Assembly (NCBI GenBank): GCA_008711295.1 | Contig: VUYV01000146.1 | Coordinates: 1,603,730-1,667,729 of the forward strand | Direction: 5' to 3' | Length of the DNA: 64,000 bases | Origin: Anarhynchus alexandrinus | Taxonomy: Eukaryota; Chordata; Aves; Charadriiformes; Charadriidae | Part shown: positions 47,399-59,164 of the stretch, in pieces | Numbering within the stretch: the stretch's first letter is position 1 | Layout of the letters: each line of letters opens with the position of its first letter | Program-made: the position numbers and the translations under genes | Notes under the pieces: model-generated | The model's input: the letters and a program-made list of their open reading frames with translations, nothing else | What the model was told of the DNA's origin: nothing | Databases searched by the model: none

Positions 47399-50300
47399 AG
47401 AAATATTTAGTTAAGAATAATCAGGGTTTCATTATGAGATCCAGCAAGAAATAAACAGGAACATGTGCTTACTCTGTAATAAAGCAACAACAAGGAGGCA
47501 CCATACAATTTAGAAATAAACAAGTCATTTCGGTGCACAAGATATAATTAGATTGCTGATATTCATATTTCTACAGGACTGGGAAATCTAATTGCACAGC
47601 TCTCACCTTTCTGTCTATAAACTAAACTCCCAAGATTAGGAAGAAAGGCACCCCATAAACATTGTTTTCTATTCTCTCTTCTAGTATCTGCTAAAACCAT
47701 TTTTTTGTGAAAATTAAGATACAGTCATTGAATTTTTCACATACTCCTTTCCTACTCTCTTCTCTATCTGTATTGTGATTTACACAGCTAAAGTTGAGTA
47801 AGAAAATATCTATGTTCATAACTGACAAAACCATTTACTGCAATTCACTTCTAATCATTCTTTGTTAATGGAAACTCACACTAACTATTCATTTATACAA
47901 TCTGGTTTATAGTACAATTTGTATCTACACAAGATACTTAGTCAATCAAGAATAGTTTGATGATTAACTGGAACTGTTCCAAGTATAGAATATTTAGTTA
48001 AAGCCACAGTCATCCCATCAGGAAACAAAACAAATCACTGTGATTTAATTAGGAAGTTCAAGCAACAAATTCCAATTTTTATACTATTTGTACATAACCT
48101 GTAGGCTTTCCACTGGCTATATTGTTTCATTTAAGGTAGCAATCTAACCAGTGTATACATATTTTTGAAAGGGCAGAACTTTCTGCAAATCACTACAGCA
48201 GCAGAATAACTAACTGCTAGTTGTACAGTGGGTGTATTAATTGAGAGTTCTAGTTCTTTACTGGATCTAAGTATGCAAATAGGAAAAAAAATGTTCAAAG
48301 GAAAAGCATGGAAATACAGTATATGTAAATTTGTATTTCTTTAAACAGCTGTTCAAGATCTGCCTTCAAAGTTGTAAGACAACATTTCAATTTATGACAA
48401 CCATATAAAGATAAAAATCAGCAACACTTGGGTGTTTTTATACAAGGATATAGTTACATTTACACTGTAAAACCATGATATGTGAAACATTTTTTCTTAC
48501 CATCCCCGTTCCATTCCTTTCAACACAACAGTTTGAATACCATAGGTTTTTAAAAAAAGGGGGAAAAAAGCACTGAATATAAAAAAAATACAGCAGTCTA
48601 CACTTGGATGAAAGTCAAAGTCTCATTCAATCTTCTTACACTGTCGCAAATATTATGTATGTTCTTTTCCTGACATTTTTTAGGCTTTACTTTGCTGGTT
48701 TCACATTCATTATTTTGTTAAGAGAAAGAGGAGGGGTAAAATAATCACATGATGAAGGAGATGTGAAAAAAAAAATAATTTAATGTGTAATTCAAACTCA
48801 ATAGTCCATTTTCCATCACTTGTTAGTGGCAAGGTTCATAAGGTCTAACTTGAACTTAGATTTCAAAAAGGCAAATTATAGGCCAATGGAAAAGGAAATG
48901 TCTTTGACCCACAACAATGAACTTCAATTTATCGTTGGCCTCTGCTAACATCTACTCATAAAGAAGAATTTACCTAACAAGAGGAAATGTCAGTCTCAGC
49001 CCGATCAAACATTTATGTAATTCAAGAGTGAATGTTATTCATTTCTAAAAGACCAGGAAGATCTGTATAATGGAATAACTGCTTGTACTCATCCTTTGTA
49101 AAACTAAATAAAACATTCCAAAACATCTGAAAACATATCATGAGACAAAGGACAGGAACCGTCACCTTCACTACTATCTTTTATTTCATATCAGGCATTG
49201 CATTAGCTTAAATGCATCTATTTGTTCTACAATTGATTAGGTTTTTTTCCCTTTCAACAGATGCTTCATGGTCCAGACTTTAAAAGTGAATATAGTTTTG
49301 CAGACAAGCGGCAAAGGAAAGATATTTCCATTCAATATGCCTGGAAAGCCACCATCATTGCTGACTTCCTTACTGGTATTAACAGATGCCAAGAAATGAA
49401 AGGAATGTGAAAACTTTTCTTTTCCTCTAACAAAAATTGATCACTGTCAAACACTGAGACGTCAAGAGGAAAGGTAACAAAATGATAAATTAAAAGGAAC
49501 AGTACCCAAGGCCTGATAAATCTTTCAGATTTTTTTTGGTGAAATCTTAATCCTTAAGCAGTCAAAATGTTTAAAAACTATTTGCAAGATCTCAGGAAAG
49601 TAAGCTTCTTACTATCATTAAGTCCAGGAAAAACAAGTAGAATGGGGTGGACAGTTCCAAGCAGGAACATTAGACTTGCTATGAGAGCCATGCTATATAC
49701 AAATGCTTTTCCTTCTCTCAAATTGGATCATTTGACCTATTCCATCAAGATATTTGAGACATCTTCTTTTTGTCAGAGATACTCCACTCCCAGAGAACCT
49801 GTGCTGAGAATTACAGTGATTGTTTTGTATGTATAGCTTTGTAACAAAGCTTTATATTTTTCACCGAGATTTCCAGAGAAGCAAACAAATATACAAATCC
49901 TTTTCCAGGAATGCCTGCAACTACTGAACAATACTCAAGATAATAAGGTTTCATAGTCTGAAGAATTACTTCTTCTTTAAAAATCAAAATTGGGTAGAAC
50001 CTCTGTAGGCTTTACAAGTAGCCCATTGTTTCATAGAGTCTTGAAAAGCTCCAGTCATCACCGGGATATCTTCTGCTCATCACGGTGTACCCCAGGACAT
50101 GTAGAGTAACAGCTGCTTCATTACTCCATGTGACATCAGGTATAATGCATGCCACTGAAATATTTTACCCAGTGGAATCCATCTCACTAGACCACAATTC
50201 ACAATATCTGATTAGTGCCCTAGACTTCTCTGAATCCATCAGCTCCTTTCATTTTCAACCACTGCTTCATTAAGTAGTGCTGTCTGGTAGCTAAAAGAGC

Positions 50301-51314
50301 TGGCTGGCATGATATTAAACCATTCAGTGCATTCATTGCTGTTTTTAACTAATTTAAATGTGTTTTTCACTAATGTAAAAGTATTTTTAACTGATTAAAA
50401 AGTATGTTGGTGTACTACATAATTTCCAATAAAGTTGGTCCATCTGTATGGATTCTTACAATGAAATTCCACAGAAGTAGCACTAGATCATTTTGTATAA
50501 CCGTAAGTCTTTTCCTCTGAGTAGCAAAAGGTGCTTTTACTTTCTTAAATACATAAGAAGAGGAGTCAAGATCATCCATAAAATAATAAGATGCAATTGC
50601 TAGCAGTGATGGAGAATAAACACTATAATGATTAGTCAAGTGAGATGGTCAAATTTAACCTTCACAATTCATGCATTGGGATGCATAGTGTAAGACTAAA
50701 TGCACACGATTACTGGAAGTCCTAGGCTGGATTTATCAAACAATATTAACAAAAATAGTGTTCAAATAAATTTAACTAGCAAACCTATTTGTAGTAGTGT
50801 TACTTTCCCTGTTTTTCCCCTGATATTCTCGTAATATCTACAACATTTGAAGGTCAATATGAAAGAAAGCATTTCATTTAAACATCTTAAAAATGACAGA
50901 CCTAATCTAGGAAAGAACATGGACTCATCAAGATGAGAAAATAAGAGACAAAGCAACAAAGATTAAAAGGCTGATGAAACAAAATCAGACAGGTAAGATA
51001 GACTGAAGTCAGTACCAGAAGACTAATTGGAAGTCATTACTATAGAGAAGAGACTATATTATGTATTATTCCTAAAACAGGAGGGCAACTTGAAGAAAGG
51101 TCTGGGGCCATTTGCAGACAGCGGGGTATGAAAATGCTGAAGTAACAGATCTGAAAGTGGTCTCACGGAGTAAAAGCTAGGAATAAAGAAGAGGCAAGGA
51201 GTCAACATTCACTTTTTTATACAGGGCCCTCCTGTGTTCCATGATGCCATTTGGACAGTTGTTTACGTTCCTTAGAGTTCAGGAGTGCAAATCCTGGCTG
51301 TGTAGATTTATTTT
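47399..51314. other. Unassigned AT-rich DNA
   Basis: No recognised gene or element. Open frames at 49567-49836 and 50085-50273 are short and have no splice or domain support. Confidence 0.45.
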
Positions 51315-52568
51315 ATCAAAAGGTCTACAATTTCTGGAAATGCCCATCTGTACAGCCCAGAGGAGCACAGGGGCACAATGGCAGGCAGGCAGCCGAATCA
51401 ACAACTCCTGAAGAAGGAACACCCTGTCTGGACCCCTCCCAGGACTGTCCCAGCACAGTCTCAGCCCCAGGGTCAAGGTGTGAAAACCATCAAGATGAGT
51501 GATGAGTCATCTAGAGCAGCTCTCTGGATTATTTTTTGGACGAAGGGTTGCTGCCTAGGGGTGCGACACATTATGGGATGCAGAGGGAAAGCAGTTTGGG
51601 ATTGCACAGGATTTATTACAGGATACTTAGGGGAAAAACAAAATGTGGGACAAGGGAGGGGCTTAGGTGTTGTGGGAGAGGAACAAGACTGGGCAAATGG
51701 AGGGGTAAGGTAATAAAAAGGGCCCATCATGTCTAAATGGTGGCCTGGTCTGTATACTTGTCTGGCCAAGCCCTGTTTCTGATCAGTGCAGCCTGGCCTA
51801 TCTTATTAAATTCCTTTCTATCTCTTTCCTGGGTGACGGTCTCTCTATTGTGTGTGTGTGTGTGTATGGGGGGTGAATGCAGCCACTGGAGTTAGACCAT
51901 TGGCTGGAGGGCCAATGTATCCATGGTGCCAGTGACTCAAGGAAGTGCAGGTATGTGAGTGAGTGGGTGATCAGTAGCAATGATCAAGATGGACTAGCTG
52001 GTAAATAAGTGAAGTAGCCTGGGACCAAGGGGGTGAGTGGGTCTGTAAGGACCAGCTCTGTGTGCAAGAGTGTCTGTCTCTAAGAGCACAGGGGGTCAGC
52101 TATTAGGACTTGGAAAGTCCTGGACAGCTGTGTGTTTGTGTCTGTGTGTGATGGTCTGGGAGTGGGACTTTGGCCTCACAGGCGTGTATGTTCACGTGCC
52201 AGCACCAGGGGAGACTGAGATCCGGAGGCTGGTCAGACTGAGTGTCTAAGTCTGGCTGCTAGTGGGATCTACCTTGTACATATGTCTATATTCTCACCAA
52301 TCGGCCTCCAGTCAGCTCAGCCAGAGGGCCAAGCAGGATGAGGTCATTGGTGCTGTGTTAATGTGGGTGCCCATCTGTAATCTGTGTGGCCAGCCATGTA
52401 TATATGTGTGTACATATGTATATATGTAGTGTATATGTGTGCTCTGTGTGTCTGTGCACCTTCTGAGAATGCATCTTCAGCCTTGCTGCAAGGCCTGGGC
52501 ACATGGTGCACCAGCTGCCTCGCCTCTCTTGGGCTGTTGGATCTGACAGGATATATTTTTCACTAACA
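51315..52568 (+). repeat. Dispersed LTR-like repeat, copy B (family not recognised)
   Basis: Partner of copy A at 10590-11736, same orientation. It is more complete, with about 340 bases (51533-51900) absent from copy A. In that extra part there is a TATA-like 'taataaaaag' at 51711 and an ATTAAA polyadenylation-type signal at 51805-51810 in a 'tcttattaaattcc' context, spacing that would suit an LTR promoter and R region. It closes with 'cactaaca'. Contains (GT)n and TATGTG-rich tracts. No retroviral protein frame is beside it. The LTR reading is my inference; the homology between the two copies is directly visible. Confidence 0.7.
51849..51865. repeat. (TG)n microsatellite
   Basis: Perfect TG dinucleotide run within repeat copy B. 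Confidence 0.9.
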
Positions 52569-54243
52569 AAAATAACTTGTAGTATGTAAAGTTAGGGGCA
52601 AGAAAAGTGTATTGGTGCTCCAGTGATACCCCCCCTAAAATAAACAAACAAATAAATTCAAAGCCTACAAAAAATGTTTTTTTGAATCATAAAGTAAAAA
52701 ATGCTAAAGTAGAAATGCTGCAAGAATTTGGTCAAAGACAACAACCAATTACTATTTAAAAAAAAAAAAAAGCTTATTTAAAAAGTGCTCACTTCTCTCC
52801 AAAACATTCAAAATATGGAAAGCCAAATAGTGTTGTATGATTTTGGGTCCAAATTTAAGAAATAATTAATTGCCTTGGAACAAAAACAAACATCTGTCTG
52901 GCTTCCCTTATTCTGCCTGGTTTCAATCACCTAAGAATCATCATTCCTATCACAATGTTGACTAATTTGTAGCAAGTAACTCACACGTAAACACAAAGTA
53001 CTAAATAGTCTGAAAAATGTAGGTAAGCATAATGACAGGGTTTTAGACATATTATTTATGCATATAGGGCCACAATTGAGTTTCAGTAGCTGGGCAACTT
53101 GTTATGTTTTCAAAACTCAATCAAATTCAGTAATGGCACCTGCAAAATATGACAGTTGAAGTTCTTGACGTAAAAAAATGAGTACAATGTAAGACTTTGG
53201 TATAGCTTGAAACTTCAGAAAAATACAGACTTGTTTGTATCAATATTCACATATGGAAAATAGATTTCTTTCAAAAAAATAAATGAACTCTTAAGAAAAC
53301 ACACTACAATGAGAAGCTACAGATTGCAACTCACTCAAAAAAGAAGGCAGAAGGGACATTTCATTGTTGTGGCATATTTATTTAAAGGCAAATAATTTTA
53401 AAGGGGACACCCTTTAACTTTGATGAATGTGAGAAAAAAAAAACTGTTTGGCAGAGTTAGCATAATGACAGTAAAAGAAATTTCAACTTTGAATAAAGAA
53501 GTGATTCTTGTCAAGGAGGCTGATGAAATCTTGGAACAACTACATGGATAGTTCCAACAGGGATCCTTTCTGGTGAAAATGATTACTTTTCTAAACTATA
53601 TCGTGTGACTGCACTACTAGAAGGATCTCTATTCTGAAAGCACTGTCTCTGGTGTTAATCCCAAGTGAATGAATCAGTGGATTAAGTTTACTTCCTTCAT
53701 TTCTGCATATTAAAAACTTGTGCCACATAATAAAAACTGTATGCTTTGTGGTTTTAATGTATCACCTTGGCAATATTCCATCTTCTTGAAAAATACTTTG
53801 GCTTCTCTTCTGTATTTTTGTTTTTCTGAGCATATTAACAGGATACTAAAGCAGACTCACAGTTATTGCCTGAAAGAGTGAAGAAAATACTGTCATGCTT
53901 CAAACCAGTGTTTCTTGCTCATGCAGTCAGAGGAACTGAGGTTAGAAAGGAAACCTCCTACTGCTTAGAGTTACAATTACCTGTGGAAACTAAAAATGTA
54001 TGACCTGGTCATTCTTTGTTGCTTTATTTTTTAACAATTTTAGCTAAGCATTGTAGCTGTTTCTCCTGAGCACTTGCATGACAGGGCAAACCCACGCTAT
54101 CTGGATTTCTAGGAACCTGCAACTTCATGGCAGTTGAGAAAAACTCCAGTCTTTTATTGTAGCACTGGCTTAAAAACAAGGAATAATGATGTACCAAAGA
54201 AAGAAAAAAGAACAGAAATTTTAATATCTGCCTTAATTATTAA
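52569..54243. other. Unassigned AT-rich DNA
   Basis: No recognised gene or element; A-runs near 52758-52772 and 53432-53442. Confidence 0.45.
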
Positions 54244-56440
54244 ATCATAGAATCATTTTGGTTGGAAAAGACCCTTAAGATCATTGAGTCCAACTGTTAA
54301 CACTGCGAGGTCACTAAACCATGTGCCTAAGTACCATATCTACACATCTTTTAAACACCTCTAGGGATGCTCATTCAACCACTTCCCTGGGCAGCCTGTT
54401 CCATGCTTGAGAACCCTTTCAGTGAAGAAATTTTTCCTAATACCCAATCTAAACCTTCCCTGGTGCAGCTTGAAGACATTTCCTCTCATCCTATCACTCA
54501 TTACTGGGGAAAAGAGAGAAACACTCACCTCGCTACAACCTCCTTTCAGGTAGTTGTAGAGAGTGATAAGGTCTCCCCTCAGCCTCCTTTTCTCCAGGTT
54601 AAACAACCCCACTTCCCTCAGCCACTCCTCAGAAGACTTGCACTCTAGACCCTTCACCAGCTTTGTTGGCCTTCTTTGGACATGCTCCAGCACCTCAGTT
54701 GTCTTTCTTATAGTGAGGGTCCTAAAACTGAACACTGTATTCAAGGTGGGGCCTCATCAGTGCTGAGTACAGGGGAACGATCACTTCCCTAGTCCTGTTC
54801 ACCACACTATTCCTGATACAGGCCAGGATACTGTAGGCCTTCTTGGCCACCTGGGCACACTACTGGCTCATATTTAGCCAGCTGTTGACCAACATTCCCA
54901 GCTCCTTTTCCACCGGGCAGCTTTCCAGCCACTCTTCCCCAAGCCTGTAGCACTACATGGGGTTGTTGTGACCCAAGTGCAGGACCTGGAACTTTTCCTT
55001 GTTGAACATCATATAATTGGCCTCAATCCAGCCTGTCCAGATCCCTCTGTGGAGCCTTTCTACCCTCAAGCAGATCAACACTCCCACCCTACTTGGTATC
55101 ATCTGCAAACTTACCGAGGGTGCACTCAATCCCCTTGTCCAGATCATTGATAAAGATATTAAACACAACTGGTCCCAGTACTGAGACCTGGGCAACATCA
55201 CTTATGATCAGCCACCAACTGGATTTAAGTCCATTCACCACAACTCTTTGGGCCCAGCCTTTCAGCCAGTTTTTTACCCAGTGAAGAGTACACCCATCCA
55301 AGCCATGAGCAGCCAGTTTCTCCAGGAGAATGCTGTGGAAAATGGTGTCCAAGGCTTTAGTGAAGTCCAAGTAAATAACATCCACAGCCTTTTCCTCACC
55401 CACTTAGTGAGTCACTTTGTCATAGAAGGACACCAAGTTAGTCAAGCCTTTCATAAATCCATGCTGACTGGGTTTGATCACCTGGTTGTCCTGTACATGC
55501 TGTGTCATGGCACTCAAGATTATCTGCTCCATAACTTTCTCAGGCACTGAAGTCAGAATGACAGGCCTGTAGTTCCCCAGATCCTCCTTCCAGCCCTTCT
55601 TGTGGACGCGCATCATATTTGCTAACCTCCAGGCAACTGGGACCTCCCCAGATAGCCAGGACTGCTGATTGTTGAAAGTGGCTTGGTGAGCACTTCCACC
55701 AGCTCCCTCAGTACCCTCAGGTGGATTCCATCTGGCCCCATAGACTTGCGTGTGTTTAAGGGGTGTGGCAGGTTGCTAACCATTTCTCCTTGGATTATGG
55801 GGACTTCATTCTGCTCCTCATCCCTGTCTTCCAGTTCAGGGGGCTGGGTATGCCAAGAGCAACTGGTCTTACTGTTAAAGACTGAGGCAAAGAAGGCATT
55901 AAGTATCTCAGACTTTTCCTCTTCTTTGTCACTGTGTTTGCCCCCGCATCCAATGAAGGATAGAGATTCTCCTTAGCCCTCCTTTTGTTGCTAGTGTATT
56001 TATAGAAAACTTTGTTATTGTCTTTTACAGCAGTAGCCAGCTTAAGTTCTAGTTGAGCTTTGGCCCTTATACTTTTTTCCCTGCATAACCTTACAACCTC
56101 CTTGTAGTCGTCCTGAGTTGCCTGACCCTTCTTCCAAAGGTCATAAACTCTCTTTTTTTCCCTGGGTTCCAGCCAGAGTTCTCTGTTCAGCCAGGCCTGT
56201 GTTCTTCCCCACTGGCTCATCTTTTGGCACATGGGGACAGCTTGCTCCTGTGTCTTTAAGATTTCCTTCTTATGTCCAGCCTTCCTGGACCCCTTTGCCC
56301 TTCAAGATGGCTGCCCAAGGTACTCTGTTAAGAAGGCTCCTAAATAGGACAAAGTCCACCCCCCAGAAGTCCAAGGTAGCAGTTCTGCTAACCCCCTTCA
56401 TTACTTCTTCTTCTATTGAGTTTTGTCATGGCACAACAAA
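54244..56440 (-). mobile_element. CR1 LINE, 5'-truncated (late endonuclease to 3' end)
   Basis: Minus-strand CR1 of the subfamily resembling the 29.6-31.4 kb copy. On the plus strand it begins 'atcatagaatcattttggtt' and 'aagatcattgagtccaac' (3'UTR), passes through the ORF2 C-terminus and RT with FADD, and reaches the linker. It stops just after the endonuclease region near 56440. Tail units are reduced to one and a half. Frames are broken throughout. Confidence 0.95.
54361..56410 (-). pseudogene. CR1 ORF2 remnant (linker, RT, C-terminus)
   Basis: Multi-frame remnant. From the 56410 end: 'SIRAKAQLELKLATAVKDNN' and 'FYKYTSNKRRAKENLYPSLD' (linker), 'GNYRPVILTSVPEKVMEQII' and 'QVIKPSQHGFMKGLTNLVSF' (first RT blocks, with three residues lost in the usual 'GKSCLTNL'). 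Next are '[20 protein letters not shown]', '[20 protein letters not shown]' and 'LGKFADDTK', whose catalytic aspartates (55098-55109) are intact. The C-terminal '[20 protein letters not shown]' and '[10 protein letters not shown]' then run into a shift. Frameshifts and stops separate these pieces, so no functional enzyme. Confidence 0.92.
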
Positions 56441-56812
56441 TGTGCCAAAATGATCATTGGCACTTATACAGGATCATTTCACGAATACCAAGAACTGAAA
56501 GAAATGCAATGACAGAATCTTTGCCCTTACCTTGCTGAATGCAGAGGCATGTCTCAATACAGAAAAAAAAGAGAAAGTTTTGCCCATGCTACAGCATACT
56601 ACACCATGAACATTAAAAAACAAGTTGCTTGTTTTAATGTTTTTTGAAGGAAGAATATCATAAACATTAAATATTTCTTTTCATGACACAAATTTAATCA
56701 AAAGCAAAAAAAAAACCAACCTGCCATTCTACATAGAACTGTTTTTTCTTTTAAAAATGAAATCTCAGTCTCTATGTTTGGTAGTTGCTGGAAAGGCAAC
56801 AACACAGACAGT

Positions 56813-57025
56813 ATCTACACAGCCCAGGAGGTTTCTGAAGAGCATCGATGATAACTTTTTGACGCAAGTGGTGGAGGAGCCAACAAGGGGAGGTGTGCTG
56901 CTGGACTTTGTACTAACAAACAAAGAAGGATAGGTTGGAGATGTGAAGGCTGGGGGCAGCCTTGGCCACAGTGACCATGAGATGGTAGAGTTCAGGATCC
57001 TGCATGGAAGAAGCAGGGCAATAAG
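56813..57025 (+). mobile_element. CR1 LINE, internal endonuclease fragment
   Basis: A ~210-base plus-strand piece of the CR1 endonuclease. '[20 protein letters not shown]', then 'GVLLDFVLTNKEG', a stop, then 'AGGSLGHSDHEMVEFRIL' with the SDH motif kept. It lacks both the element's 5' part and its 3' end. It lies head-to-head beside the minus-strand copy whose 5' limit falls at nearly the same element position, which suggests one insertion event with an inverted 5' part, although ~370 bases of other sequence lie between them. Confidence 0.88.
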
Positions 57026-57796
57026 AGAGAAGAAAAATAAATTGTAATATTAAAGAAACTCTGTTCTCAGATTTGTTATTCATTTCTGTTAGTTTTCATC
57101 CTGAAAAAAAAGTCATCATTTGGTATGAACTAGTTTGTTTCAAAAGTGTGTAATACTTTAATTGCTAAAACAGTACTGAATTTCATGTATTCATCTCTAA
57201 TCTAATTCTTTTTCATAATCATCTCAAAATGTGATCTGAGAAATTAAAATCAAATCCAATTTGAGGAATCTACTTATACCCATAAAAGCTAAGAATTCTT
57301 TTAGTCCTTGGCTAGTTGGATATAAATTTTTCCTAAAATATAGCAGAATCCATAAAGCAGAAAACTCATGAGTTTTACTCAGTAGATTGCAATATTCTGA
57401 AAATATGGAGAGTGAACTTTATTCTGAGCTGTAATAAATAGAAAAAAGTGAATTTAAACATAGAAGCGAATTCATAGTTCTGAATGCCTGCACAATCCTT
57501 TTGATACAGACTCCTTTGAAGATGTTATTACTATACAAACAAAAGTTATTACCATAACTTTTATGACTTCTGATTGAGTTGGACTATATCTTCTTAGAAA
57601 CATATCAAATTTGGGGTTTTTTACCTAGTAATAAAAAAATCCACTGCTTTGTCAAGTTATTTCAACTGCTAATTACTTCACTGAAAAAAGATGCACACTG
57701 TTTCTGATCTCATTTGGTCAATTTTCAGCTTCCAACGAAGATATCATTATGCTTTCATTCACTGATACCAGAAGCTTTTGTTAAATGTAGATGCTT
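57026..57796. other. Unassigned AT-rich DNA
   Basis: No feature recognised. Confidence 0.45.
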
Positions 57797-57973
57797 TTAG
57801 TCTGTGGCAAAGGCAGCTCTTAAAATTCTTTTTTTCCTTAGCCTCACATCACAGACTTTGTCTTTTAAGACCCCAAATAGTTGTTCTAAATCTTCAATCC
57901 TTTTCAATTTGTCATTGGTCTCCCTAATTTTTCGTTGGCCAATTGAAGCAAATACCAGTACAGCAAAATTTAA
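57797..57973 (-). other. Open frame resembling a protein C-terminus (unproven)
   Basis: 58 open codons on the minus strand: a hydrophobic start 'NFAVLVFASIGQ', then a charged, helix-like stretch 'RKIRETNDKLKRIEDLEQL', and 'RLRKKRILRAAFATD' before the stop. The heptad-like spacing of L/I looks like a short coiled coil. I see no convincing splice acceptor in phase: the only AG in range ('aaaattag', before 'ggagacc') would remove the hydrophobic part. It lies 116 bases downstream of the terminal exon at 58089-58227 and could be its 3'UTR, an alternative last exon, or chance. Confidence 0.25.
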
Positions 57974-58088
57974 TTACACTTATCAGTTTAGTTAAAGCTA
58001 CATCAAATAGAATGTCAGATATTAAGAGTAAATATGAAAATAATGTTTCTAATTCCACAGATTAGGAAAACCGATTACAGAAATAGTC

Positions 58089-58227
58089 TTATTTAATCTT
58101 TCCAAGGGTCTTCAGGATCCTTGCCATCATCCCAAAATTTATTCCTTCTGCAATTGCACCTAGTCCAACAGCTATGATAGCCATTCTTTTAAAGTAATAT
58201 GCAGTAGAAACAGTTGCATTGGTAGCC
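58089..58227 (-). CDS. Candidate last coding exon of an unrecognised membrane protein
   Basis: Minus-strand exon with a good acceptor ('cttcatctttttcag' then GGCTACC) and 45 codons to a TAA at 58089-58091. The residues read 'ATNATVSTAYYFKR', then a clear membrane segment 'MAIIAVGLGAIAEGINFGMM', then a basic end 'ARILKTLGKIK'. Its first base (G) completes the AT left over at the end of the exon at 62682-62862, giving ATG and an uninterrupted frame across a 4.45-kb intron. A possible ATTAAA signal lies downstream at 57969-57974 (minus). I do not recognise the family. Splice signals and phase agreement are seen; that this is a gene is inferred. Confidence 0.45.
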
Positions 58228-58604
58228 CTGAAAAAGATGAAGCAAAATTACGCTCAGTAGACCAGAAGTTATTATTCAGAGTATGCACGACATACTCTGT
58301 TTACTTTTAGTCTTAATGCAATGCTCTCAGAGAAACAACAAATATAGATCTAGCAAGACAACTATACGTTTCAGATTTCTCATTGTATGATGAATAAAGA
58401 GACAGCATCAGCAACTCCAAAGAACAGAAGCACAAGAAATTTCATGTTAATAAAGGGAAATTCTAGTTCAGCCTAAGAGAAACAGAAAGGAAAAAGTGAA
58501 AAAAATATGCTGATATGGTAAACCAGTCAAGAATAATTTTATTTTGAAATTATAAATAATATATTTTATTATATGTGTAATAAGTAATTTAGCAAAAGAA
58601 TTTT

Positions 58605-58668
58605 GCTTCAGCTAAAATGGATGTTTGCTTGCTATGGCTTCAGCTAAGATGGGTGTGTGCTTGTTATG
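58605..58668. repeat. Tandem 32-bp duplication at the LTR 5' edge
   Basis: Two adjacent 32-base units (58605-58636 and 58637-58668) beginning 'gcttcagctaa' and ending 'gct/gttatg', differing at a few positions. It straddles the likely 5' boundary of the LTR, so the exact start of that element is uncertain. Confidence 0.85.
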
Positions 58669-58916
58669 CATTTCGAAAAAGAGATAGTGTTAGATAGGAT
58701 ACCAGACGAAAGCAACAGTTGGAAGTACCGAACCCTTGCAAAACAAAGGGTGGTGTAGTTAGCCAAGATAACCACAGAAGTGTAAAAGAATAAAGAAGTC
58801 ACAAGGACATGGTGATAAAGACTTCGACCCTCCCTCTGACGACTATCAGGAAGACCCCCGAGGAAGCATAGCGCCTGCGCCGCTAGAAGGGAGGGGGCAT
58901 GTTTGGGGTGGTTTGC

Positions 58917-58980
58917 ATTCCAAGAACTCATTGATTATGTATTTGGGGGTGGGCTGTGTTCCAAAAACTCATTGATTATG
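58917..58980 (+). repeat. Direct repeat in the LTR U3
   Basis: The unit 'ttccaagaactcattgatta' recurs 41 bases later with one change, and a third partial unit 'gttccaagaag' begins near 58989. Repeated U3 units of this sort are usually enhancer elements. Confidence 0.85.
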
Positions 58981-59012
58981 CAAACTACGTTCCAAGAAGA
59001 AACATGAATAGG

Positions 59013-59019
59013 TATAAGG
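59013..59019 (+). promoter_or_regulatory. TATA box of the solo LTR
   Basis: 'tataagg' placed ~83 bases before the AATAAA signal, the expected spacing for a U3 promoter driving a short R. Confidence 0.6.
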
Positions 59020-59095
59020 AATATGAAATAAAAACGTTTGTAAAGAGAAAATGAGCCACAGGAGGAGAAATCCCCTGTGTAACTCCCAGAGCTGT

Positions 59096-59101
59096 AATAA
59101 A
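59096..59101 (+). terminator. Polyadenylation signal of the solo LTR
   Basis: AATAAA within 'ctgtaataaatattctttg', followed by a U5 of about 60 bases ending in CA. Confidence 0.65.
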
Positions 59102-59164
59102 TATTCTTTGCTCCACCGAATTTGCCCCGGACTAAAATTCAATACAGTGAGCGCATTTCTGACA

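Larger units (their letters stand above)
58622..59164 (+). mobile_element. Solo LTR of an avian endogenous retrovirus (class not determined)
   Basis: About 540 bases with LTR architecture: TG at the 5' side, CA at the 3' end ('catttctgaca'), a TATA box 'tataagg' at 59013 and an AATAAA signal at 59096-59101 in 'gctgtaataaatattctttg'. The TATA-to-poly(A) spacing of ~85 bases gives a short R region, as in avian retroviral LTRs. It is GC-richer than its AT-rich surroundings. U3 contains two copies of 'ttccaaraactcattgatta' (58918-58939, 58959-58980). No gag/pol/env frame lies on either side, hence solo. I could not find a clean target duplication. It sits antisense in the candidate intron between the exons at 58.2 and 62.7 kb. 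Confidence 0.7.
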
